Notes under the pieces: model-generated | The model's input: only the letters and a program-made list of their open reading frames with translations | Told to the model about the DNA's origin: nothing | Database searches by the model: none | Program-made: the position numbers and the translations under genes | Source: Acidimicrobiales bacterium | Lineage (GTDB): Bacteria > Actinomycetota > Acidimicrobiia > Acidimicrobiales > Acidimicrobilacustridaceae | DNA: 5,906 nt | Direction of reading: 5' to 3' | Assembly (NCBI GenBank): GCA_023264135.1 | Contig: JALQSZ010000098.1 | Coordinates: 1-5,906 of the forward strand | Part shown: positions 1 to 5,619 of the stretch, piece after piece | Numbering within the stretch: position 1 is the stretch's first letter | Layout: every line of letters starts with the position of its first letter

Positions 1-90
1 CAACGCGGTCTTCCTCGCGTCGTGGACATCATCGATATCGGTGCCTACGAAGTACAGGAACCTGTCGCACTTCCTCGCTTCACGGGCTGA
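1..90 (+). CDS. C-terminal fragment of an unidentified protein (5' end outside window)
   Basis: Frame 1 is open from the first base to a TGA at 88-90 and encodes the last 29 residues of a protein, including VVDIIDIGAYEVQEP and ending LPRFTG. The codon pattern matches the genes downstream. No family can be recognised from so short a tail. It lies 39 nt upstream of the crotonase gene on the same strand, so it is probably the preceding gene of the same transcript, and a role in acyl-CoA metabolism is possible but only by association. The assignment as coding rests on the open frame, its composition and its position directly before a gene on the same strand. Confidence 0.6.
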   Translation, partial: QRGLPRVVDIIDIGAYEVQEPVALPRFTG

Positions 91-100
91 AATCTCGGGC

Positions 101-138
101 GCAACCCAGAGCGTTGGTAGGTTGCCCCCATGGCAACC
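101..138 (+). promoter_or_regulatory. Start-codon hairpin with a competing upstream arm at the crotonase gene
   Basis: GGTTGCC (120-126) can pair perfectly with GGCAACC (132-138) around the 5-nt loop CCCAT, placing the ATG at 130-132 partly in the loop and partly in the stem. The octamer GCAACCCA occurs both at 101-108 and at 133-140, so the same middle strand (120-125) can instead pair with 101-106 and release the start codon. The two pairings exclude each other. No convincing Shine-Dalgarno sequence is present. Function as a translational switch is inferred only from base pairing. Confidence 0.4.
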
Positions 139-939
139 CACCCACTTTCTGAAGGCCTTACCGCACTGCTGTTTGACGTCACCGACGGTGTCGGCGTCAT
201 CACCTTGAATCGGCCCGACAAGTACAACTCCTGCGACCTCGCACTGGTCACCGAACTTGAGCATCTCTACAAAGAGATTCGCTACGACGATTCGGTGAAG
301 GTTGTTGTGCTCACTGGCGCTGGCGACAAAGCGTTCTGCACTGGCATCGACCGCGACTTCGCGATGGATAACCGCCAACCTGATTCACCGTTCATGATGG
401 ACGACCCGATGCTCAAGCTCGGTCCGAAGCAGGCCGATTTGTGGAAGCCAGTCATCACCGCAGTAAATGGCATGTGTGGCGGCGGCGCGTTTTATGCCCT
501 TGGCGAAAGCGAATTCATCATCGCCGCTGAGCACGCGACCTTCTTTGACCCCCACACCACCTATGGCATGGCGGCATGTTTTGAGCCGATGTTCATGTTC
601 GACCAAATGCCGTGGGGCGAACTTGTTCGCATGTCGCTTATGGGCAATTACGAACGCATCTCCGCGCAAACCGCGCACGGCTGGGGAATGGTGAGTGAGG
701 TTGTGCCTGGAGACCAACTTCTTGACCACACCATGGAGATTGCACTCAAGCTCGCGTCACTTCCGCAGATTGCCGTTCAAGGCACGATGCGCGCGCTGTG
801 GGCTCGCCGCAATATGCCCCGCACCCAGGCCATCGCTACCGCGAATCACCTCGTAGAAATTGGCAACCGACCTGAGGCGATCGCTGAAGGCCAAGCGTTC
901 TTTAAGAGTGGCGTTCGCGTCACACCAACCGTTCGCTGA
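130..939 (+). CDS. Enoyl-CoA hydratase/isomerase (crotonase) superfamily protein, atypical active site
   Basis: This 269-residue cytoplasmic protein has the usual length and order of the crotonase fold, whose members act on acyl-CoA thioesters. Residues 22-32 (GVITLNRPDKY) form the first core strand and turn. GAGDKAFCTGIDR (63-75) carries the first oxyanion-hole segment, and KPVITAVNG followed by the glycine run at 117-119 carries the second. RISAQTAHGWGMVSEVV (176-192) is the typical helix and strand before the C-terminal helices. In rat mitochondrial enoyl-CoA hydratase the catalytic residues are Glu144 and Glu164. Here the matching positions hold an aromatic residue (F121 or Y122) and H142 (in FFDPHTTYG), so normal hydration is doubtful and isomerase, hydrolase, lyase or decarboxylase chemistry is possible. 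The ATG at 130 starts just before the first conserved strand. The SDR gene follows after 16 nt. The superfamily call is firm; the substrate is unknown. Confidence 0.93.
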   Translation: MATHPLSEGLTALLFDVTDGVGVITLNRPDKYNSCDLALVTELEHLYKEIRYDDSVKVVVLTGAGDKAFCTGIDRDFAMDNRQPDSPFMMDDPMLKLGPKQADLWKPVITAVNGMCGGGAFYALGESEFIIAAEHATFFDPHTTYGMAACFEPMFMFDQMPWGELVRMSLMGNYERISAQTAHGWGMVSEVVPGDQLLDHTMEIALKLASLPQIAVQGTMRALWARRNMPRTQAIATANHLVEIGNRPEAIAEGQAFFKSGVRVTPTVR

Positions 940-955
940 GATCCGACTCTCATCT

Positions 956-1780
956 ATGACCTTTGAATTGACAGGACTCGCCGGCAAGGTCGCCATCGTT
1001 ACTGGAGCGGGTCGCATGCGTTCGATAGGTCGACCAATAGCCGTTGAACTTGCGCGCGCCGGTTGCGATGTAGTGATCACGGGGACTGGTCGCGCTCCAT
1101 CGAACTATCCGGCCGACGAGCAAGCTGCCGGTTGGCGAGATATCGAATCAGTCGCCGATGAAATTCGTGCACTCGGTCAGCGCGCCCTTCCACTGGTGAG
1201 CGATATCGCCGATGCCGATGCAGTTGATGCACTTCTTGCGCAGACGATCGTTGAGTTCGGGCGCGTTGACATTGTCGTGAACAACGCGGGCGCTGCACGC
1301 GGACCCGACCGGTTCAATGTTGTGGATCTCGAACCCGCTGAATGGCGCAAAGTCATCGACGTGAATCTCAACGGCACATTTCTGCTGAGCCGTGCGGTTG
1401 CGAAGTACTGGCTTGCTGTTGAACAACCAGGGTGCATCGTGAACATCTCAAGCGTTGGCGGAAAAATCGCTGGCGCTGGCACCGCCGCCTATTCGGCGAG
1501 CAAAGCGGCGATCCACGCGCTCGGTGCCGCGATGGCGGCAGAACTTGGCCCGAACGGCATTCGCGTCAATGCCATATGCCCAGGCATTGTCGACACCAGC
1601 CGCCTCGACGACATTGATCGTGGTGAACACTGGGAACGGCTCCGACACATCATCCCCATGCGCCGACACGGCACGGGCGAAGACATCGCCAACATGTGTG
1701 TCTATTTGTGTAGCGACCAAGGATCGTGGATCACTGGTCAGGCAATCAATGTCGACGGCGGCCAGCTGACAATTCGGTAA
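956..1780 (+). CDS. Short-chain dehydrogenase/reductase (SDR) family oxidoreductase
   Basis: This 274-residue soluble protein has the full set of classical SDR motifs for NAD(P)-dependent oxidation or reduction of an alcohol or ketone. The cofactor-binding glycine motif is TGAGRMRSIGR (16-26), two residues longer than the usual TGxxxGxG. The NNAG motif is at 109-112, N137 lies in VNLNGTF, and the catalytic S166, Y179 and K183 are spaced as expected (YSASK). PG at 209-210 and the C-terminal ITGQAINVDGG (259-269) complete the fold. The second strand ends in ITGTGR without an acidic residue, which hints at NADP(H). Residues about 47-60 form a longer loop than usual. The ATG at 956 is chosen because the SDR domain begins eight residues later and it sits 16 nt after the crotonase stop; an in-frame ATG at 860 would overlap the crotonase by 80 bp. 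With the crotonase it may act in sequence on a CoA ester, for example as a 3-hydroxyacyl-CoA dehydrogenase, which is inference. Confidence 0.95.
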   Translation: MTFELTGLAGKVAIVTGAGRMRSIGRPIAVELARAGCDVVITGTGRAPSNYPADEQAAGWRDIESVADEIRALGQRALPLVSDIADADAVDALLAQTIVEFGRVDIVVNNAGAARGPDRFNVVDLEPAEWRKVIDVNLNGTFLLSRAVAKYWLAVEQPGCIVNISSVGGKIAGAGTAAYSASKAAIHALGAAMAAELGPNGIRVNAICPGIVDTSRLDDIDRGEHWERLRHIIPMRRHGTGEDIANMCVYLCSDQGSWITGQAINVDGGQLTIR

Positions 1781-1804
1781 GCGGTCGCGTCCCAAAGATC
1801 CGAA

Positions 1805-2560
1805 CTACGCGTCGAAGCTCTTCAGCGCACTCGCAACTGCTTCGCCTACGGGTTTTGAGTTGAAAAACCCTTCGGCGTCGTGTGCTCGGTGGCCGTTATC
1901 AATCAAGCGGTCCTCAATTGAACCCATGAATAACGGATCGAGTTTGGGTACACGCGTGGCGCCATCCCCGACTGCGGCAACATTCACCCACCGTTTGATT
2001 GAACCCGGCCATTGGCCTTTGCCATCGATTGGAGCGGGGTGGAGGCCAGCAATCGTGTCGGGCAATCCCAGCGGGGAACCCATTGTCACAAGCGTGTGGA
2101 CATTCCATTCGGGATGAGCGGCGATAGCCCCATAGGCAACAAGAGTTCCCATCGAGTGCGAAACAATGACGCGAGTATCGGGTTTCACCACTGCACGAAC
2201 TCGATCATGAACCGATTTCACGAATGTTGGGTCATCTTGAATCTTGGCAACGAGATCGATTGTGCGGTTGAAAAAACTTGCTCCCTCAGTGAGTCGCAAC
2301 AACCCAAGCAGATCGTCGGCGGTGTAGTTGTGAAGGAACTCAGCGATTGCCGCCCGTTCCGCTTCAACATCTTTGGGCTTCTCCGTCTCTGGATCGTGTC
2401 GGAAAAGATCGCCATAGAAAACAACATCGAAATCCGAATCGGCAATTTCGACGCCGTGATGCCACAAGCCATCTCGAAGGGCCGGAAGCCATTGAGATTT
2501 CAGTTCGTGGGGACCCCAAAATTCGTTGTACGCCCCATGAATGCCAACGATTGCTGCCAT
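1805..2560 (-). CDS. Alpha/beta-fold serine hydrolase (lipase/esterase-like), substrate unknown
   Basis: The 251-residue protein begins with an alpha/beta-hydrolase strand and HG motif (IVGIHGAYNEFWGP, 4-17), which usually supports the oxyanion hole. The nucleophile elbow is VSHSMGTLVAYGAI (133-146) with S136; the first glycine of GxSxG is replaced by serine, a common variant. TLVTMGSPLG (156-165) is the next core strand, typical of lipase-like members. D199 in NVAAVGDGATRVP is the likely acidic residue, and H227 or H224 (NGHRAHDAEGFF) the likely catalytic histidine. Residues about 55-125 form a mostly helical insertion that may act as a lid. There is no signal peptide, so it is probably cytoplasmic. 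A GGGGAA sequence at 2565-2570 sits four bases before the ATG. It is the last gene of the minus-strand group, 37 nt after the lipoprotein gene. The fold is clear; the substrate cannot be read from the sequence. Confidence 0.88.
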   Translation of the reverse strand: MAAIVGIHGAYNEFWGPHELKSQWLPALRDGLWHHGVEIADSDFDVVFYGDLFRHDPETEKPKDVEAERAAIAEFLHNYTADDLLGLLRLTEGASFFNRTIDLVAKIQDDPTFVKSVHDRVRAVVKPDTRVIVSHSMGTLVAYGAIAAHPEWNVHTLVTMGSPLGLPDTIAGLHPAPIDGKGQWPGSIKRWVNVAAVGDGATRVPKLDPLFMGSIEDRLIDNGHRAHDAEGFFNSKPVGEAVASALKSFDA

Positions 2561-2597
2561 ACGCTTCCCCGTCGCTTAGCTCACGCTGATCAAGCGA

Positions 2598-3044
2598 TCA
2601 GACAGACGATGCCTTCACATCTGGACAACTCGTCTTCGCGGTTGTCACAAGGTCATTCCACGCGTCGTCAACCTTCTGACTTTCCGACTTCAGCTTGTCG
2701 AGATAGTCAGTCGAAATCTGTGGCGACTTCAGAGTGTCGCCCAACGTCGTAAGTGAATCCTGGAGTGCCTGCACCTTGGGCTTCAGAAGCGAGTCCGCCG
2801 ATGAAGCGAGGTTCTTCGCTGCTGCAGTGATGTCCTTCACTGCGGTATCGAGTCCTTTCACGCCATCAGCCGTGATGGAAATTCCGTTCAGCGAATTAAA
2901 CGAATCGACAACCTTTTGCCACGAATCGCAGTACTTCGCTTCCGATGACTTTGAACTTGATGAGGAACAACCAGTCGCGAGTGAAACAGCAGCTACGACA
3001 GCGACGAGGACGACTGCTGCTCGCTTGAACGGGGTTGTGGCCAT
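2598..3044 (-). CDS. Small secreted lipoprotein of unknown function
   Basis: The 148-residue product starts with a lipoprotein signal peptide: K7-R8, a hydrophobic stretch at 9-23, and a lipobox-like LATGC ending at C26, the predicted lipidated residue. A serine-rich linker (27-34) follows. The rest is hydrophilic, alanine-, serine- and lysine-rich and probably helical, with heptad-like spacing of hydrophobic residues around 65-105. Two further cysteines, C39 and C140, lie near the two ends of the mature domain and could form a disulfide outside the membrane. I do not recognise the family. The ATG at 3044 is preferred over one at 3083 because a perfect GGAGGA lies six bases before it and the signal peptide then has normal length. 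It sits between the DUF1643 and hydrolase genes in the same direction. An anchored binding or structural protein is possible, but no function can be assigned. Confidence 0.88.
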   Translation of the reverse strand: MATTPFKRAAVVLVAVVAAVSLATGCSSSSSKSSEAKYCDSWQKVVDSFNSLNGISITADGVKGLDTAVKDITAAAKNLASSADSLLKPKVQALQDSLTTLGDTLKSPQISTDYLDKLKSESQKVDDAWNDLVTTAKTSCPDVKASSV

Positions 3045-3050
3045 GAGCGT

Positions 3051-3056
3051 TCCTCC
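3051..3056 (-). promoter_or_regulatory. Shine-Dalgarno sequence of the lipoprotein gene
   Basis: On the minus strand this reads GGAGGA, with six bases to the ATG at 3044-3042. It is the only strong ribosome binding site in the window. It decides the start: the upstream in-frame ATG at 3083 has no such site and would put 13 polar residues before the signal peptide. Confidence 0.85.
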
Positions 3057-3083
3057 AAAGGGTTCGCAAGAGTGTGGCACCAA

Positions 3084-3557
3084 TCAGTTCCACTTCGACG
3101 GCACCGTGTCGGCGCTCACATACAATGGATGTCCCGGGTGGCCGTGCTTCGTCAAACGCAATAGTTGCAGTTCGATTCCCGCACTATCCAGCATCGTTTT
3201 AACGGTTGCGCCCCGGTTGTGCAGTTCTCCGTGCGTACCCCACGCAGCAATCACAAGATCCGCCGAACCTGCTGCCGAAAGAATCGCTTCATCATTGTCG
3301 GGACCTACCGGATCGGTCGCCGTCTGGAGTCCAGCGGGATCCGTCGAACGAAACGCGAAGATGTTCGTTGTCACCATTGATCCGTATCCCCAGGCCTGGG
3401 CAAACCCAACACAGCGGCGATTTGTCGGATCCAGTCGAAATGCATCGGCCGTGGACGGGTTCAACATGAGGAAGTTCACCGTTGGTAATTCCTCATCCCA
3501 AGTCCGTGTGAGGAGATAGCGATGCACTCGGTCGCCGGAGAATGTTGCGGTGGCCAT
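3084..3557 (-). CDS. DUF1643 family protein, function unknown
   Basis: The 157-residue product matches the conserved pattern of the DUF1643 family (Pfam) almost from end to end: HRYLLTRTW (12-20), FLMLNPSTADA (29-39), DPTNRRCVGFAQAWGYG (43-59), NIFAFRSTDP (65-74), DPVGPDND (82-89), IAAWG (103-107) and LTKHGHPGHPLY (135-146). The many invariant polar residues (N33, S35, T36, D38, R47, R48, D87, N88, D89, H138) suggest an enzyme or nucleotide-binding protein, but no biochemical role is known to me. It has no signal peptide or membrane segment. The ATG at 3557 fits the usual family N-terminus and leaves 22 nt after the transporter stop. An in-frame ATG at 3596 would add 13 residues and overlap the transporter gene by 17 bp; neither start has a good ribosome binding site. 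The family assignment is from recalled motif pattern. Confidence 0.9.
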   Translation of the reverse strand: MATATFSGDRVHRYLLTRTWDEELPTVNFLMLNPSTADAFRLDPTNRRCVGFAQAWGYGSMVTTNIFAFRSTDPAGLQTATDPVGPDNDEAILSAAGSADLVIAAWGTHGELHNRGATVKTMLDSAGIELQLLRLTKHGHPGHPLYVSADTVPSKWN

Positions 3558-3579
3558 ACCCCAGTCGCCACTTTCGGTG

Positions 3580-4995
3580 TCAGTGACTTGGCGCATGAAT
3601 CACCGAGACGTCGCGTCGACGTTCATACAGAACGACAAGAAGTCCGGCAAGGAGGTAGGAAACCGCGCAAAGGACGCCGGCAAGATGAAACGCATCGGCC
3701 TGTTGTTGAAAGGCCGCGAGTGTCTGCTCGGTATCTCGGTCGAGTCCGTCGAAGATGATGGTTCCGGTAATGAGACCGGCTATAGCGATACCAAGATTCA
3801 CCGTTGCGTTTCGCACCGACGATGCCGATCCAACGCCGTCCTCAGGAGCCAACTCCATAAAGGCTTGGGTTAACGGCCCGACCGACGCCGCGATTGGAAC
3901 GGCGGCGATTGTGAGGTAGATCACCGGCGCCCACGCCGAAGATTCAGCTCCGACCGCAAATGCCCCGAGCGATAGAAGTGCAGCACCGAAGAGCGCAAAC
4001 GCTGCGACTCGCCAACTTCCCAATCGAGCACTGAGTCGTCCTCCAACAATTGCAGAGGCTCCTGCGACAGCCTGCGGGAGAATCAGTATCACCGCGGTCT
4101 CAAAAAGCGTTTCGTGATACCGGTACTGCAGGAAGAGGTAGGTGAAGAAAAACAGATTCACGCCGTTTACAAAAAACAACGCACCCAGTATCGAAAGTGA
4201 ACCGCGAGATCGCAAAGAACGGAGATCAAGCGTTGGATTCGCGATTTTCCTCTTTACAAAAAGCAACACGATGAATGCGGCCAGCGAGATTGCGGCGGCA
4301 ATGAGTCCGTGGTGGAAGTGACTCATGCTCGTGGGGCTCAAGCCCACAAAGGAAAACGCCAATGCAAGACCGGAAAGAGCAACTCCTGCAAGTGTCGGAG
4401 TCACTAATTCAGAGCGGATTCCAACTTCATGCCGCTTGTCGATAGAGCGCCGCGTGAACTCAAGAACCACGAGTCCAACGAGTACCCAAAGCACGATCAC
4501 AGCCCGCCAACTCGAATGCGGGATGATCGCCGAAGAGAGCAAGGGAACAATTATTGAAACGAGTGGTGCAACCACAGCGAAAAACCCGAACGCCTTCGCT
4601 CGCTGAACTCTGTCAGGGAACGTCTTGTTAAGCACCGAGAGTCCAACAATCGCCATCACGATGGACCCGATTGCACCGATAGAGAGTCCGAGTACGAGTA
4701 CAACGGCATTTGGCGAAATGCCGACGATCACTGCTCCCGCGCAATACGCAGCACTTGACCACACCAAGACGCGTCGATCACCCAAACGGTCGCCCAAGAC
4801 GCCGGCAAGAAACACCGCCGCCAAACTTGCACCACCTGCGATCTGTGCAACGACGATCGTTGCATCCGGCGACATCGAGAAATCGGTCTGAATCTCAACC
4901 AGCATGAATTCGAGGCTGGAGAACGTGATCAAACCTGCCGCAATCGCCAAGTACGCCGTCACCGTTCGCACTTGCAGTAGCTGACTTCTAGGCAC
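3580..4995 (-). CDS. Major facilitator superfamily transporter, DHA2 (EmrB/QacA)-like
   Basis: The 471-residue inner-membrane protein has about 14 hydrophobic segments, near 11-32, 46-67, 76-95, 98-120, 134-157, 164-182, 200-219, 229-247, 267-290, 300-318, 329-349, 356-376, 398-416 and 437-457. Number and length fit the 14-helix DHA2 drug:H+ antiporters. MFS motif A is clear between helices 2 and 3 (GVLGDRLGDRR, 65-75), with a weaker second copy, GGRLSARLGSWR (318-329). VRNATVNLGIAIAGLITGT (394-412) matches the DHA2 pattern near helix 13. The GP-rich antiporter motif C in helix 5 is not obvious (APLVSIIVPLLSS, 143-155), so direction of transport and substrate stay open. Proton-driven export of a small molecule is the family default. 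The start is a GTG at 4995, 11 nt after the DUF2231 stop; another in-frame GTG is at 4971. No Shine-Dalgarno is seen and the start lies in an inverted repeat, suggesting coupling to the upstream gene. Confidence 0.93.
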   Translation of the reverse strand: MPRSQLLQVRTVTAYLAIAAGLITFSSLEFMLVEIQTDFSMSPDATIVVAQIAGGASLAAVFLAGVLGDRLGDRRVLVWSSAAYCAGAVIVGISPNAVVLVLGLSIGAIGSIVMAIVGLSVLNKTFPDRVQRAKAFGFFAVVAPLVSIIVPLLSSAIIPHSSWRAVIVLWVLVGLVVLEFTRRSIDKRHEVGIRSELVTPTLAGVALSGLALAFSFVGLSPTSMSHFHHGLIAAAISLAAFIVLLFVKRKIANPTLDLRSLRSRGSLSILGALFFVNGVNLFFFTYLFLQYRYHETLFETAVILILPQAVAGASAIVGGRLSARLGSWRVAAFALFGAALLSLGAFAVGAESSAWAPVIYLTIAAVPIAASVGPLTQAFMELAPEDGVGSASSVRNATVNLGIAIAGLITGTIIFDGLDRDTEQTLAAFQQQADAFHLAGVLCAVSYLLAGLLVVLYERRRDVSVIHAPSH

Positions 4996-5011
4996 GAGGG
5001 GCGAGCCTAGA
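4987..5011 (-). promoter_or_regulatory. Inverted repeat spanning the DUF2231 stop and transporter start codons
   Basis: TCTAGGC (4987-4993) and GCCTAGA (5005-5011) are perfect 7-bp inverted arms. Inside them one A/A mismatch is followed by two more complementary positions, leaving a 5-nt loop. In the minus-strand mRNA the first arm contains the TAG stop of the DUF2231 gene (5009-5007), and the GTG start of the transporter (4995-4993) lies in the second side. A ribosome finishing the first gene would open the hairpin. There is no T-tract, so it does not look like a terminator. The role in translational coupling is inferred. Confidence 0.42.
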
Positions 5012-5543
5012 CATCGCGTCGGCGCACGTCACACACCGTTGTCGCACGCGAATAGGGTCGCACTTCGTGAGTTTCCTCGACACGCTCCGACCAAGTCTCT
5101 TCGGCTCCCGAGTGACCAGCGAGCACTGTCAACCAGACGGCGACAATGCCGACCACGATCACGACAACGCCGATGACGGCGGCCAGAATTTTTCCACGAG
5201 ACGATGCCATGCGGGAGAGAATAAGCCAGATAACTGAGAGAACCGCGAGAGCCACAGCAACGGGGACCAGCGTTTCTCCCCACTCGGCATGCTGACCGGC
5301 GGATCCCACCCGGGCTTCGAGCGCCTCACCGGATTGCTCGGCGATGATCGCCGAAAGGGCGCCCACCACGGCGAGGCCGACCGCGGGGGATCGATAGTGC
5401 GCGCGAAGCCTGGGTAGTGCAATGACCAGAATCAGGCTGAGCACCGCGAGTGGCAGTAGGACCACGACCGCGTGGGTGATGAACACGTGAACGGGAAGTC
5501 CCGTAATCAGATCAAAAGGACCCGTGGAGGCGAGTGCGACCAT
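5007..5543 (-). CDS. DUF2231-like four-helix membrane protein
   Basis: The 178-residue product has four predicted membrane helices, near 18-42, 53-69, 90-111 and 118-142, and a charged C-terminal tail. Conserved-looking signatures match the DUF2231 family of predicted membrane proteins: FDLITGLPVHVFITHAVVVLLP (split as FDLITGLPVH, 10-19, and THAVVVLLP, 23-31), QSGEALE (70-76), HAEWGETLVP (85-94) and GHSGAEETW (143-151). Histidines 19, 24, 85 and 143 lie at or near helix ends, which would suit metal or haem binding, but this is speculation. The ATG at 5543 is preferred because the family begins close to this point. A GTG at 5588 would add 15 polar residues and run through the likely promoter and a dyad. 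It appears to be the first gene of the minus-strand group, 11 nt before the transporter. The physiological role is unknown. Confidence 0.87.
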   Translation of the reverse strand: MVALASTGPFDLITGLPVHVFITHAVVVLLPLAVLSLILVIALPRLRAHYRSPAVGLAVVGALSAIIAEQSGEALEARVGSAGQHAEWGETLVPVAVALAVLSVIWLILSRMASSRGKILAAVIGVVVIVVGIVAVWLTVLAGHSGAEETWSERVEETHEVRPYSRATTVCDVRRRDV

Positions 5544-5549
5544 AGCTCG

Positions 5550-5578
5550 AGTGTAAGGAGCACACCCTGAGGTGAGAC
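5550..5578 (-). promoter_or_regulatory. Possible leaderless promoter of the DUF2231 gene and downstream operon
   Basis: On the minus strand TACACT (5555-5550) resembles a -10 hexamer (TAnnnT) and lies six bases before the ATG at 5543, so a transcript would begin at or next to the start codon. A -35 at 17-bp spacing would be GTCTCA (5578-5573), only three of six matches to TTGACA. The lack of a Shine-Dalgarno sequence before the gene fits a leaderless message. Confidence 0.33.
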
Positions 5579-5591
5579 TGTGTGACACCTC
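5569..5591. promoter_or_regulatory. Imperfect dyad in the divergent intergenic region, candidate operator
   Basis: GAGGTG (5569-5574) and CACCTC (5586-5591) are perfect inverted arms separated by 11 nt, and inside them AC (5577-5578) and GT (5582-5583) are also symmetric. The 23-bp element lies between the two divergent genes and overlaps the presumed -35 region of both directions, a typical place for a dimeric regulator. By a rough estimate such arms could occur by chance in an 86-bp region about one time in five. Confidence 0.3.
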
Positions 5592-5618
5592 TGACGTGGG
5601 GAGGAATCAGAGTAAGTT
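5591..5618 (+). promoter_or_regulatory. Possible promoter of the rightmost plus-strand gene
   Basis: CTGACG (5591-5596; four of six to TTGACA) and TAAGTT (5613-5618; TAnnnT only) are 16 bp apart. Transcription would start near 5625, next to the GTG/ATG codons at 5627 and 5630, giving a leaderless or nearly leaderless mRNA. A GGGAGGA at 5599-5605 is too far from the start to act as a ribosome binding site. The elements are weak. Confidence 0.3.
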
Positions 5619-5619
5619 A

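Noticed and set aside
860..955. N-terminal extension of the SDR from an ATG at 860
   Set aside because: It would overlap the crotonase gene by 80 bp and add 32 residues not typical of SDRs; the ATG at 956 puts the Rossmann motif at the usual distance.
1781..1811. Possible terminator between the convergent SDR and hydrolase genes
   Set aside because: Only a 5-bp pairing (CGCGT with ACGCG) with a long loop and no T-tract on either strand was found.
2561..2597. Inverted repeats (AAGCGA/TCGCTT and TGATC copies) between the lipoprotein and hydrolase genes
   Set aside because: The stems are 4-6 bp with a 5- or 14-nt loop and no T-tract, too weak to call a terminator or operator.
2012..2752. Long plus-strand open frame (246 codons) opposite the hydrolase and lipoprotein genes
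   Set aside because: It lies antisense to the alpha/beta hydrolase with clear catalytic motifs and its own product has no recognisable domain and a biased composition; it is a shadow frame.
2734..3519. Long plus-strand open frame (261 codons) opposite the lipoprotein and DUF1643 genes
   Set aside because: It crosses two well-supported minus-strand genes and shows no family motif; the lipoprotein strong ribosome binding site and DUF1643 motifs decide the strand.
3574..3606. TCGGTG/CACCGA inverted arms at the transporter stop and DUF1643 start region
   Set aside because: The loop is 21 nt and the arms are 6 bp, within what chance gives in this length of sequence.
5544..5588. N-terminal extension of the DUF2231 protein from a GTG at 5588
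   Set aside because: The added 15 residues are polar and lie over the promoter-like element and dyad; the family normally starts near the ATG at 5543.
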